Assembly: GCA_963820795.1 (NCBI GenBank)
Contig: CAWGBJ010000024.1
Span: 62,001 to 126,000, forward strand
From: Roseiarcus sp963820795
GTDB lineage: Bacteria; Pseudomonadota; Alphaproteobacteria; Rhizobiales; Beijerinckiaceae
Length of the DNA stretch: 64,000 bases
Direction of reading: 5' to 3'
Part shown: positions 17,961 to 27,597 of the stretch, piece by piece
How the letters are laid out: every line of letters begins with the position of its first letter
Position numbering within the stretch: position 1 is the stretch's first letter
Made by a program: the position numbers and the translations under genes
The notes under the pieces: model-generated
Seen by the model: only the letters and a program-made list of their open reading frames with translations
Database searches by the model: none
Told to the model about the DNA's origin: nothing

Positions 17961-19322
17961 ATGAGACGCGTAACCACTTGGCTGCTGTTTTTCCTGGTGC
18001 TCGCGGCGCTCGCCGCAGCTGCGGCGGAGCGGTTCGGCTATCTCCATGCAACCGTTCCGCCGACGGCATTCGCTGTCGCCGCCGCGGTTTTCGCGGCTCT
18101 CATCCTTATCCGCGCGCTGCCGTTGAAGATCCGACGTCCTGTCGTTTTCGTCGTGACCCTCGCCGTTCTGGTCGCGCTGACCGGCGGGCTCGCCTATTTC
18201 CAGTTCGTCATCAAGCCGACCATGGTCAAGGGCTTCATGACCGCCGCCTTTGCCCCGAAGCCGACCTCGGTGGCGGTGGAGGCGGCTCGCCTCGAGACTT
18301 GGCCGCCGCAATTGACGGCGATCGGCACGCTCAGGGCCTACCAGGGCATCAGCATCGCGCCGCAGGCCGCCGGCGTCGTAACCGCCATCCATTTCGAATC
18401 GGGGGCAGACGTCGAAGCCGGCCAGCCCCTGATCAATATCGACGATTCGGTCGAACAGGCGGACCTCGCCAACGGGCTTGCGCAGCTCAAGAACGCGGAC
18501 GTGACGCTGATCCGGCAGAAGATGCTGGTCGCGGGCGGCAACACGCCGCAATCGACGGTCGACACGGCGCTGGCGACGCGAGATTCGGCCGCCGCGACTG
18601 TTGAGCGGACGCGGGCGATCATCGCGCAAAAGGCAATCCGGGCGCCCTTTTCCGGCCGCCTTGGCCTACGCAATGTCGATCTCGGCCAATACGTCGCGGT
18701 CGGCGCCGCGCTCGCCACTTTGCAGCAGCTTGATCCGATCTACGTCGACTTTCCGGCCCCGGAAGAGGCGCTGGCCGCGCTCGCCTCAGGGCAGGACGTC
18801 AGCATGACGGTCGACGCCATCCCGGGCCGGACCTTCGAGGGCAGGATCAAGGCGATCGACGCCCGCGTCAGCGCCGAGTCGCGCAACGTAACGGCGCGGG
18901 CAGAATTCGCCAACCCGGACCGCAAGCTCTTGCCGGGGATGTTCGCCAATCTGACCGTCACCACCGGCGCGCCCGCCGAAGTGCTGACCGTGCCGCGGAC
19001 CGCAATCATCTTCAGCCTCTACGGCGACAACGTCTTTGTTGTGAAGCCGGCGCCGGCGCAGCCGTCCGCCAAAGAAACGGTTGAGGCGGCGCCGGGCGCC
19101 AACGCGGCGCCGGCGCCGGCGGCCGCGGCGGAAGGACTTGTCGTCGAGCGCCGCTTCGTGCGGGTCGGGGCCGTCCGCGGCGAACGGATCGCGGTCGAAG
19201 ACGGGCTGAAGCCGGGCGAGCGGGTCGTGACCGCGGGCCAGATCAAGCTGCAGGCCAATTCGCCGGTGGTCATCGACCGAGGGGTCGCTCTGCCGCCGCC
19301 CGCCGTGACGCCCAAGCCGTGA
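17961..19322 (+). CDS. RND efflux periplasmic adaptor (membrane-fusion protein) with extended membrane N-terminus
   Basis: A 453-residue HlyD/AcrA-type adaptor that links the inner-membrane pump to an outer-membrane channel. The biotinyl-lipoyl and hairpin regions lie around residues 110-220 (SIAPQAAGVVTAIHFESGADVEAGQPL…IRAPFSGRLGL), followed by beta-barrel and membrane-proximal domains. The N-terminus is unusual: two extra hydrophobic segments (residues 5-25 and 34-55) precede the normal anchor at 60-82. A later TTG start at 18123 would remove them but lacks a ribosome-binding site. It is cotranscribed with the pump gene, 10 bp downstream. Confidence 0.9.
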   Translation: MRRVTTWLLFFLVLAALAAAAAERFGYLHATVPPTAFAVAAAVFAALILIRALPLKIRRPVVFVVTLAVLVALTGGLAYFQFVIKPTMVKGFMTAAFAPKPTSVAVEAARLETWPPQLTAIGTLRAYQGISIAPQAAGVVTAIHFESGADVEAGQPLINIDDSVEQADLANGLAQLKNADVTLIRQKMLVAGGNTPQSTVDTALATRDSAAATVERTRAIIAQKAIRAPFSGRLGLRNVDLGQYVAVGAALATLQQLDPIYVDFPAPEEALAALASGQDVSMTVDAIPGRTFEGRIKAIDARVSAESRNVTARAEFANPDRKLLPGMFANLTVTTGAPAEVLTVPRTAIIFSLYGDNVFVVKPAPAQPSAKETVEAAPGANAAPAPAAAAEGLVVERRFVRVGAVRGERIAVEDGLKPGERVVTAGQIKLQANSPVVIDRGVALPPPAVTPKP

Positions 19323-19332
19323 ACGCAACCCC

Positions 19333-22300
19333 ATGAACGCGTTCACGGACCTCTTCATCCGCCGCCCGGTCCTGGCCAGCGTCGTGAGCCTTCTGATCCT
19401 GCTCGTTGGCGGCATGGCGGCGTTCAAGCTGCAGATCCGCCAGTTTCCCGAGACCTCGAACACCACAATCACCATCACCACCACCTATCCCGGCGCCGCC
19501 GCCGACGTGATCAAGGGCTTCATCACCACGCCAATCGAACAGGCGGTGGCGAGCGCCGACGGCATCGACACCCTGGTCTCGACCTCGCAGCAGAATGTCT
19601 CGACCATCACCCTCAATCTGAGACTCGACGCCAACCCGGACCGGGCGATGGCCGACACGCTATCCAAGGTCAATCAGGTGCGGGGCCTCCTGCCGCGCGA
19701 GGCCAACGATCCGGTCATCGTCAAGCAGACGGGCCAGGGCTATGCGCTCATGTACCTGTCGTTCAATTCGAGCGTGATGAACGCCTCGCAGATCACCGAT
19801 TATCTGACCCGCGTCGTCCAACCGCGCCTGCAGACGGTGGACGGCGTCGCCAACGCGCAGATCCTCGGCGGCCAGGTGTTCGCCATGCGCATCTGGCTCG
19901 ACCCCGTCCGCATGGCCTCGCTCGGCGTGACGGCAAGCGACGTGCGCACCGCCCTTGCCGCGAACAACTTCACCTCCGCCGCTGGCGAGGTCAAAAGCGA
20001 TTACACCCAGATCAGCGTCAATGCGTTGACCTCGCTCGACAGCGCGAAAGCCTTCAGCAAGCTCGTCATCGCCGCACACGGCGACGCGCTGGTGCGCCTC
20101 GGCGACGTGTCGAAGATCGAGCTCGGCCCGCAAAGCTCGGATTCCTCGTCCGTGTTCGACGGACTGAAGGCCGTTTTCATCGGCGTCTACGGCACGCCGG
20201 AAGCCAACCCGCTGACCGTCATCGACGGCGTCCGCGCCATCATGCCGAGCATCGAGAGCCAGCTGCCGGCCGGCCTCAACACGACGATCGCTTACGACTC
20301 GACCAAGTTCATCCGCGCCTCGATCTACGAGGTGGCGAAGACCCTGATCGAGGCGGCGGCGATCGTCATCGTCGTGATCTTCCTCTTCCTCGGCAACCTG
20401 CGCTCGACCTTCATCCCGATCGTCACCATTCCGCTGTCGCTGATCGGCGTGATGATCGCGCTGCTGGCGCTCGGCTATTCGCTCAACCTTCTGACCCTGC
20501 TCGCGCTCGTGCTGGGCATCGGCCTGGTGGTCGACGACGCGATCGTCGTGGTCGAGAACATCTACCGCCATATCGAGGACGGGATGACGCCGTTCGACGC
20601 GGCGATCCGCGGCGCGCACGAGATCGCGCTGCCCGTCGTGGCGATGACGATCACGCTTGCCGCCGTCTATGCGCCGATTGGCTTCGTCACCGGGGTGACC
20701 GGCGCGCTCTTCCGCGAATTCGCCTTCACCCTCGCGGGCGCGGTGATCGTCTCCGGTTTCATCGCGCTGACGCTGTCGCCGATGATGTGCTCGAAGCTCC
20801 TGCGCCACGACATGGGGCAAGGCTGGTTCGGCCGCTTCATCGACCGCAGCTTCGAGCGCCTGCGCAACGCCTACCGGCGGCGGCTCCACAGCACGCTCAA
20901 CTTCCGCGCGCTGACGATTCTCATTCTTGTCGGCGTTCTGGCGCTGACCGGCGTCATGTATGTTACGACGCCGCGCGAACTCGCGCCCGAGGAGGACCAG
21001 GGCATCCTGCTGGCGCTCATCAAGGCGCCGCAGGTCGGCAATCTCGACTACACCCAGAAGGCGACGGAGAATCTATTCGCGGAAACGCGCGACGTGCCCG
21101 AGGTCGAACATCTCTTCGTGATCAACGGCTTTCCGAGCGTCCGCAACGCCTTCGCCGGTCTCCTGCTCAAGCCCTGGGACGAGAGGAACTCACAACCAGA
21201 AGCAGGTGCTGGCGGAGCTCCGGCCGAAATTCCTCGCCGTGCCGACCGCGCAGATTCAGGCGTTCTCGCCGCCGGCGCTGCCCGGTTCGACCGGCGGGGC
21301 GCCGATGCAGTTCGTCATCCGCACGACCGGCGACTACGCGACGCTCGCCGACGTCGGGCTGAAGATGCAGCAGGCGGCGCGGGAGAGCGGCCTCTTCCTC
21401 TTCACCGACCTCGACCTCAAGTTCGACACGCCGCAGTACGTGTTCAAGATCGACGCCGACAAGGCGAATCGCATCGGCGTCAACATGGCCGACGTCGGCA
21501 CGGCGCTCGCCACCATGCTCGGCGGCAACTACGTCAACCTCTTCAATCTTTATGGGCGCAGCTATCAGGTCATTCCACAGGCGCCGCGCGAATTCCGCTT
21601 CTCGCCCGAATGGCTGACGCGCTACCAGCTGCGCACCAGCAACGGCGAGCTCGCTCCGCTCTCGGCGGTGGCGACCGTGACCGAGCAGGTGCAGCCGAAC
21701 GCGCTGACGAGCTTCCAGCAGCTCAATTCCGCGACGCTGTCCGGCGTGCCGTTTCCCGGGCGCACGCTCGGCGAAGCGCTCGACTTCCTCAAGGCGAAGT
21801 CGAAGGAGATCTTCCCCGAGGGCTATTCCTACGATTTCCAGGGCGACTCGCGCCAGTTCGAGCAGGAAGGCAACGCGCTCGTCTACGTCTTCGTCTTCGC
21901 CCTCATCGTCATCTATCTCGTGTTGGCGGCGCAATACGAGAGCTTCCGCGATCCATTCATCATCCTGATCGCGCTGCCGACGGCGCTGTTCGGCGCGCTC
22001 TTGCCGCTCAACATCGGCGGCTTCCTAGGCTTCACCAGCATCAACATCTATTCGCAGATCGGCCTCGTCACCCTGATCGGCCTGATCTCGAAGCATGGCA
22101 TCCTGATGGTCGACTTCGCCAACCGGCTGCAGGAGCGCGACGGCGTGCCGCGGCGCAAGGCGATCGAGGAGGCGGCGGCGGTGCGGCTGCGCCCCATTCT
22201 GATGACGACGGCGGCGATGGTCGTCGGCATGGCGCCGCTGATCCTCGCCTCCGGCGCCGGCGCCCGCTCGCGCTTCGACATCGGCCTCACCATCTTCGCC

Positions 22301-22438
22301 GGCATGGCGATCGGCACGCTCTTCACGCTCTTCGTGACGCCGATGGTCTATACTTTCGTCGCCCGCGACCACGCCGCAGCGATGGCCAAAGAGCGCGCCG
22401 CGGGGCATGTGCCCGAGGGCGATGCTCAGGCCGTATGA
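19333..22438 (+). CDS. RND multidrug efflux permease (HAE1 family), frameshifted
   Basis: About 1,034 residues after repair. The protein is the proton-driven inner-membrane pump. Landmarks are the N-terminal FIRRPVLASVVSLLI helix and the proton-relay Asp pair in GLVVDDAIVVVENI. The porter-domain repeats and a second large loop follow. The frame breaks at 21187-21188, where one surplus A follows KPWDER; removing it gives DERTHNQKQVLAELRPKF and continues to the stop at 22438. One sequencing insertion explains this better than loss of a long, otherwise unspoiled gene. The partner adaptor is immediately upstream. No TolC-type gene is adjacent. Confidence 0.9.
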
Positions 22439-22441
22439 GGT

Positions 22442-22867
22442 TCAGGACGGGTCGGCGCCGATCGCCTCGAGCCCGGCCTTGGCGCATTCCATGTCCTGCG
22501 AGTAATGGCCGCCGCTGACGCCGATCGCGCCGACCATCTCGCCTTTCAGCATGATCGGATATCCGCCGCCGAAGACGACGAGCCGCGGCGTGTGGGTGAT
22601 GCCGTGCAGGAGCGGCGGATCGTTCTTGATGAATTCGAACCAGGCGTGGGTCGGCATGGAATAGCCGGCGGCGGTGTAGGCCTTGTCCTGCGAGATCTGG
22701 ATCGACAGTTTCGGCGCGCCGTCCATGCGCAGGAACGCTTTGAGATCGCCGCCCTCGTCGGCGACGGCGATGCACATCTTGAGCTTCATCTCGTCCGCCT
22801 TTCTCGCAATGGCGGCGACGGCCTTTTCCGCGGCGGCGGCGTCGATGCTGTGCTTGACGATCGTCAT
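22442..22867 (-). CDS. GlcG/HbpS family heme-binding-like protein
   Basis: A 141-residue protein of the GlcG/HbpS (DUF336) family. It has the typical A(I/V)AVADEGGDLKAFLRMDGA segment and the closing GAIGVSGGHYSQDMECAKAG. Family members bind heme or cobalamin-like ligands or accompany glycolate metabolism; which applies here is unknown. A good GGGAGG site precedes the start. It converges on the efflux gene with only a 3-bp gap, so the two 3' ends nearly touch. Confidence 0.85.
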   Translation of the reverse strand: MTIVKHSIDAAAAEKAVAAIARKADEMKLKMCIAVADEGGDLKAFLRMDGAPKLSIQISQDKAYTAAGYSMPTHAWFEFIKNDPPLLHGITHTPRLVVFGGGYPIMLKGEMVGAIGVSGGHYSQDMECAKAGLEAIGADPS

Positions 22868-23062
22868 GCGTTTGCCTCCCTCGAACGATGTCGCCGCTGG
22901 CGCAAGCCGCGCTTCCCGGCGGCAAGGAAAATGATCCGCCGCCGACGAGGCGTCAACTCGGCCCCGCGCCTCACCCGTCTCGCCGAAGCGAGGTCAAAGC
23001 CCATGCGCCGTCTTTCTGACATCCTCGCTGGCCGAGGGACCGGGTCATCGCCGGGCCGGCGT

Positions 23063-23305
23063 CTACGACAGGATCTCGCTGCCGCTCGCTCCCCGGGGTC
23101 TGAGGCGGCGAGCGCCGAGCGGCGCTGATCCCCCCACGAGTTCCGCCAAGAGCCGCTCCCGCCGCGCGAACCAGGCGTCCAGACGGGCGAAATGCGGCCC
23201 GCGCCAGTTGGAGCCGGGGCTCGCATCGCGTGAAAGGCGTCGCGGGCGCCGTTGGCGCGGCTCCGGATGCGGGCTCTTTGGATGCAGCATCGGCGTTTCG
23301 ACCAT
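23063..23305 (-). CDS. Small hypothetical protein
   Basis: An 80-residue Arg/Pro-rich ORF preceded by AGGGAGAGG four bases before its ATG. A central WFARRERLLAELVGG segment looks helical. I recognise no family. The strong ribosome-binding site is the main support; the composition could also arise by chance in GC-rich DNA. Confidence 0.35.
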   Translation of the reverse strand: MVETPMLHPKSPHPEPRQRRPRRLSRDASPGSNWRGPHFARLDAWFARRERLLAELVGGSAPLGARRLRPRGASGSEILS

Positions 23306-23724
23306 GGGCCTCTCCCTTTTTTCGGAGCGTGCAATTCCGCGGGCGCGGAGCCAGAATCAAGGCGTTAGGCGCCTTTTTCTGCAACTTTCTTCACCGATTG
23401 CGCAGGGAAGAGCTTTCGTTGCAACGTGCCCTTCGGGGGTTTCGATCGAGCCGACCTGTAGCCGCGCTCGCTAAGCGCGTAGCCGCGGTCATCGAGGCGG
23501 CTACAAATGCCCGCAATGGGTCGGTCAGATTTTCGGTCACCGACTGGGCTCGCGGCGCTGAAGAAACCATCATATCTGATAATCGGAAATATGTAAAGAA
23601 ATAATTCTCTTTTTGCGGAATCAGTCTTCGCCACGGTCAATGGGAACGCGCCAACGAGCTTCCCATTGTCTTCGCCTTGCGGTTCGGCGAGGCTGCTCGC
23701 TACTCGCAGCCCGAGGAACCCCCG
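23306..23724. other. AT-richer intergenic region upstream of the binding-protein gene
   Basis: About 420 bp without a supportable gene. The part from 23560 to 23620 is clearly AT-rich (TCTGATAATCGGAAATATG and surroundings) and is the likely promoter zone for the substrate-binding-protein gene at 23725. The rest shows no obvious repeat. Confidence 0.4.
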
Positions 23725-24918
23725 ATGCTTCTGCGCGCCATCCTTTTCTGCCTGCTCCTTGCGGGCGCCGCCTTCCCGGCGCGCGCAGACGAGGCTTTCG
23801 TTATCGGGGTCATGAACGACGAGTCCGGTCCCTACGCCGATCTCGCAGGACCGGGTTCCGTCGAGATGGCGCGCATGGCGATCGAGGATTTCGGCGGCAA
23901 GGTCCTCGGCAAGCCGATCGAGCTTCTCGTCGCCGACCATCAGAACAAGGTCGACGTCGGCCTCGAGATCGCCCGGCAATGGTACGACGAGCGCGGCGCT
24001 CGCGCGATCTTCGACATCACCAATTCCGGCGTGGCCCTGGCGATCCAGGGCCTGGCGAAGGCGCGCAACCGGCTGGTCATCTTCGACTCGGCGTCGTCTT
24101 CGGATCTCACCGGCAAGGCCTGCTCGCCGAACGGCATCCAGTGGAACGCCGACAACTGGTCGAACGGGGTGGCGCTGATGCGCCTCCTCATCGCCAAGGG
24201 CCTCGACAGCTTCTTCTTCATCACCGCCGACTACGCCTTCGGCGCCTCGCTCGAGTCGGACGCGCGCGACGCGATCGCAAAGGCCGGCGGGACGGTCGTC
24301 GGCGGCGTCCGCTCGCCGCTCAACACCGCCGACTTCAGCTCCTATCTGCTCGCCGCCCAAGCCTCGAAGGCCAAGGTCATCGTCTTCGCCATCACCGGCG
24401 CCGACCTCTCGAACGCGCTCAAACAGGCGAACGAGTTCAAGCTCGCGCCGGCGCAATATCTGGCGACCCCGATCACTTATCTGAGCGACGTGAACGCGCT
24501 CGGCCTCGACGTCGCCCACGATCTCACCTTCATGCAGTCCTGGTACTGGGACCTGAACGATGAGACCCGCGCCTTCGCCAAGCGCTTCTTCGCTCGCCGC
24601 CAGCGCATGCCGAACGACAACCAGGTCGCGCTTTATTCCTCCGTCCGCCATTATCTCGAGGCGGTGGCAGCCGCCGGAACCGAGGACGCCCAGGCGGTGA
24701 CCGAGGCGATGCGTCAGGCGCCGATCCACGACATCTTCACCGATCGCGGAACCATCCGCCCCGACGGGCGGGTGCTCTACGACCGCTATCTCATGCGGGT
24801 GAAGGCGCCGGCCGAGTCGAAATATCCGTGGGACTATCTGGCGGTCGTCGCCAAGATCCCGGCCGCGCAGGCTTTCCGCCCGCCGGGGGCCGGCGGCTGC
24901 ACGCTCGGGGCGCCTTAG
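23725..24918 (+). CDS. ABC transporter substrate-binding protein (branched-chain amino-acid/LivJ type)
   Basis: A 397-residue periplasmic type-1 binding protein (Peripla_BP_6). The signal peptide ends at PARA|DE; the mature part begins FVIGVMNDESGPYADLAGPGS, standard for LivJ-like receptors of amino acids, amides or aromatic acids. The start ATG has GAGG about nine bases upstream, and earlier in-frame starts precede no signal peptide. No permease or ATPase genes are adjacent, so it is an orphan receptor, as is frequent in this order. The ligand is unknown. Confidence 0.88.
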   Translation: MLLRAILFCLLLAGAAFPARADEAFVIGVMNDESGPYADLAGPGSVEMARMAIEDFGGKVLGKPIELLVADHQNKVDVGLEIARQWYDERGARAIFDITNSGVALAIQGLAKARNRLVIFDSASSSDLTGKACSPNGIQWNADNWSNGVALMRLLIAKGLDSFFFITADYAFGASLESDARDAIAKAGGTVVGGVRSPLNTADFSSYLLAAQASKAKVIVFAITGADLSNALKQANEFKLAPAQYLATPITYLSDVNALGLDVAHDLTFMQSWYWDLNDETRAFAKRFFARRQRMPNDNQVALYSSVRHYLEAVAAAGTEDAQAVTEAMRQAPIHDIFTDRGTIRPDGRVLYDRYLMRVKAPAESKYPWDYLAVVAKIPAAQAFRPPGAGGCTLGAP

Positions 24919-24944
24919 GGCATGATGTGATGGGATCAAACAAT

Positions 24945-25165
24945 GTCGTCATCGCGGGCGCGAGCGAAGCGATGCAGAGATGAAAGGCAGTTGCGGCGGC
25001 TATGGATCGCCACGTCGCTGCGCTCCTCGCGATGACGGTGGCTGGCGCGCCACGTCGCTACGCTCTCGCGATGACGATGGGCGGCGCGGCACGTCGCTAT
25101 GCTCCTCACGATGGCGGGGCGGCGCGCCACGTGGCTACGCTCCTCGCGGTGACGGGCTGGCGCGG
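24945..25165. repeat. REP-like palindrome with tandemly amplified right arm
   Basis: A left arm (GTCATCGCGGGCGCGAGCG, about 24948) is followed by four tandem, imperfect copies of about 39 bp. Each contains CCACGTCGCTNCGCTCCTCG or a near version and GATGACG. Together they span about 25005-25165. The left arm complements each right-arm copy. The same repeat family occurs at 6264-6452 and 35877-35967. The remaining bases up to 25284 hold no gene. Confidence 0.65.
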
Positions 25166-25284
25166 TTTACGAAGGAAGTCGAAGCCATGAGGAAACGCTG
25201 ACGAAGAAAAAGATCATTGTCGCCTGGTCGGCGCTCGCTTCGCGAATGACCGACAAGTTGACGGCGGCTCGGCAGCGGTTGGCG

Positions 25285-26133
25285 TCAAAGTCCATGACGA
25301 CGGCAGGCCGCCTCAAGATAAGACCCGGGCGGCGGCGACACCCTGAAGTCCCGGCTCAAAACAGAATTCCAAAGATGGACTGCTCTCGTCTGGTTCGTCA
25401 GCTGGCTTTCGACAGATTCTGGCGGACCACAAATTAACTTGGCTTGCCGATGCCTGACCGGGTAAAACACGGAACGTTCCTTGGCTAATTTAGAGACGCC
25501 ATACTTCTTCGCCAGATACGTCAAAATCTTTGGCCCGAATGTGCCCCAACTGTAATTTTCCGGGCGAATGTCGCCCTCTCTAAGCCGCCTCCAGTAGAAG
25601 ACGGCAGTTTTCCTTAGTCCGTAGAACGGCGGTTTCCAGTTGATGTGGGATATCTCGCAGAGCTCGCGAACCATGGCGGAATCCGACGGAAGCCGCAGAA
25701 CCGTGCCGTTTATCGACGTTTCGTGCTCCCAGCCGAAAACATATTCGTCGTGGAAATCAACGGGCCTCAGGAAATAAAGGTCGAGATCGACCCAATAGCC
25801 CAACCCCTTAGCTTGCATGGCATAGCGGAAAAAATCCGTGCCGAGCGTGGCCCAACCACCGTCGAAGTATCTCGCGAGCGTTTTGTACGGAACCACCTCG
25901 TTGGCGTCGCGGACTTCCACGCCGTTCGGAACGCCGCAGAGTTTTTCCGCGGTATAGGAATAGAGCGTGAACGGGTGACCGACCGATAGCGCCGAGACCA
26001 TCGTCAGCCGCTCAACATAGCCGAGCTGCGTGCCGATCCAAAGCGAATGCAATCTATCGAGCAATCTTTCCCCCAACGCCCGCCATTTTGATTGTCGACT
26101 CCGACTTCCTTTGCTTACGCCCCGCGAACACAT
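25285..26133 (-). CDS. DXD-motif glycosyltransferase (GT32 / Gb3-synthase-like)
   Basis: About 282 residues. The donor-binding DXD motif appears as YWVDLDLYFLRPV, and the C-terminal segment TRAVHLWNSVL matches the alpha-1,4-glycosyltransferase (Gb3-synthase) conserved region. Such bacterial enzymes add a sugar to capsule or lipopolysaccharide. The first 25 residues look non-homologous, so a downstream TTG start (LHSLWIGTQLGYVERL) is possible. The gene is noticeably less GC-rich than its neighbours and stands alone between repeats and a GST gene, suggesting acquisition by transfer. Confidence 0.78.
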   Translation of the reverse strand: MCSRGVSKGSRSRQSKWRALGERLLDRLHSLWIGTQLGYVERLTMVSALSVGHPFTLYSYTAEKLCGVPNGVEVRDANEVVPYKTLARYFDGGWATLGTDFFRYAMQAKGLGYWVDLDLYFLRPVDFHDEYVFGWEHETSINGTVLRLPSDSAMVRELCEISHINWKPPFYGLRKTAVFYWRRLREGDIRPENYSWGTFGPKILTYLAKKYGVSKLAKERSVFYPVRHRQAKLICGPPESVESQLTNQTRAVHLWNSVLSRDFRVSPPPGSYLEAACRRHGL

Positions 26134-26249
26134 CTATCCCGGCGTCAATTGCCGTTGTCGCTCGATATGCCGTCACCGGCCGTTCCCGCCCGGGTCGATC
26201 CGCCCTATCCATCACGACGCGTCGCTCTCGGCAACTTCACGAGCGCAAC

Positions 26250-26858
26250 TCAAACAGGATTCTGATCCTTAGCCGCGGCCCGTGCGCGCGCCGGCCTCGA
26301 GACGCAGCGGGCGACGTAATCCTCGAGCGCCTTCGTCCTCTTCTCCCCCAACAGGGGCGAGTCCATGAAAAGAGCGAAGGCGCCGGCATAGAGCACGTCC
26401 GCCGCGGTGAACGTCTCGCCCGCGATATAGGGCTGTGCAGCGATGCGCGCGTTGATGAACGTCATCGCCTCGTCGGCATCGACCCAGCCTGCCGTCCCGC
26501 GCGGCGCCACGAACTTCATGAATTTCGACACGAATGCGGGCTCGATCACGCCTGAATAATAGGCGAGCATGGTGAGAAACGTCCCTCGCGCGGGATCGAC
26601 GATGGTCGGCCCGAGACGCGCGTCAGGGAATTTGTCCGCCAGGTAGAGCGCAATGGCTGTCTGCTCGAAAACCGTCGACGCGCCGTCCTGCAGGACCGGG
26701 ACCTTGCCGTGAGGATGCGGATTGCTGGAATCGAGCGCGCCCGACCCATCGCTGCGGCGGATGGAGACATATTGGATGTCATAGGGCTGCCCGATCTCCT
26801 CGAGGAGCCACAGAAAACGTGATGAGCGCGAGCGCGGCGCGTGGACGAGTGTGAGCAC
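26250..26858 (-). CDS. Glutathione S-transferase family protein
   Basis: A 202-residue protein with an N-terminal thioredoxin-like GST domain and an all-helical C-terminal domain. Visible are the N-terminal APRSRSSRFLWLLEEIG, the cis-proline and glutathione motif GKVPVLQDG, and FEQTAIALYLADKF. The N-terminal serines probably supply the catalytic residue. Physiological substrates are unknown. It is transcribed alone. Confidence 0.88.
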   Translation of the reverse strand: MLTLVHAPRSRSSRFLWLLEEIGQPYDIQYVSIRRSDGSGALDSSNPHPHGKVPVLQDGASTVFEQTAIALYLADKFPDARLGPTIVDPARGTFLTMLAYYSGVIEPAFVSKFMKFVAPRGTAGWVDADEAMTFINARIAAQPYIAGETFTAADVLYAGAFALFMDSPLLGEKRTKALEDYVARCVSRPARARAAAKDQNPV

Positions 26859-27041
26859 GAGCTTCTCCTTCTGACCGCGCGATCCGGGAGGCGCAGGAGC
26901 TTGCCTCGCCCCATGGAATTCGCTGCTTTTCGAGAATGCGTTCGCCGTTTCCGAGCATTGCCATGAACCTAGCCAAAACCGCGACCGAACAAAATCAGAG
27001 TTTCGATCGATGATGCCGGGCGATCCTCAACAAGACCACCG

Positions 27042-27572
27042 TCAACCCTGGAACGCCGCGCGATCGTCCCCGGCGGTTTCGGCCGGCTTGGGCTGAGGAC
27101 GCGCCAGCAAATAGAATGCGGCAACATGCGTGATCATCAGCGCCGGCACATAGACGATCGGGATCGCGTATGCGGCGCCCAACTCCCCCGCCAGCGCGGG
27201 AAGGCCGACCTGGTTGCCGTGATAGTAGTCGACGATGATGTCGGCCGCCCCGACGAGATTGAAGGCGACAACGAACGGCCAAAAGAGGACGCCTATCCTA
27301 AAGGTGAGGAGAGCCAGCATAGCCAGAACCCCGGTTGCGAAGTCGCCGTAAGCGGAGAAGACGGCAAAGCCGGACGGCAGATTAGCGCCGACGACGCCCG
27401 GCACCAGGAAGACGAGCCCGAAGAAACGGAAGCTGTGCAGCGTCGCGATGGCGCGCTGCGCTTCGGCCCGCTCCATCGCCATGAGCGCCGGCCAGACATA
27501 CGCGCCAAAGCAAAGCAGCCACGGAACGTACCCCAGAACCAGATGGATCTGGAAGATGGTTGCAGGCGACAT
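27042..27572 (-). CDS. Conserved integral membrane protein of unknown function
   Basis: A 176-residue protein with four to five hydrophobic segments, about residues 5-30, 47-66, 72-95, 97-115 and 132-158. No named motif is recognised. Several residues that could sit in the membrane (H10, H46, H148) might bind a ligand or metal, but this is inference. It follows the methyltransferase gene by 25 bp on the same strand and is probably cotranscribed with it. Confidence 0.7.
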   Translation of the reverse strand: MSPATIFQIHLVLGYVPWLLCFGAYVWPALMAMERAEAQRAIATLHSFRFFGLVFLVPGVVGANLPSGFAVFSAYGDFATGVLAMLALLTFRIGVLFWPFVVAFNLVGAADIIVDYYHGNQVGLPALAGELGAAYAIPIVYVPALMITHVAAFYLLARPQPKPAETAGDDRAAFQG

Positions 27573-27597
27573 TTCGCTCCTCCTGTCAGGGGTTGAT

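Noticed and set aside
19660..20889. 409-codon minus-strand open frame
   Set aside because: Antisense to the RND efflux gene; composition typical of a GC-rich shadow.
22864..23334. 156-codon minus-strand frame
   Set aside because: Arg-rich, no ribosome-binding site; it overlaps a shorter frame with a better initiation site.
25005..25165. CRISPR-like array of four 39-bp units
   Set aside because: The units are directly adjacent without spacers, diverged, and complementary to the left arm; this is a REP-type repeat.
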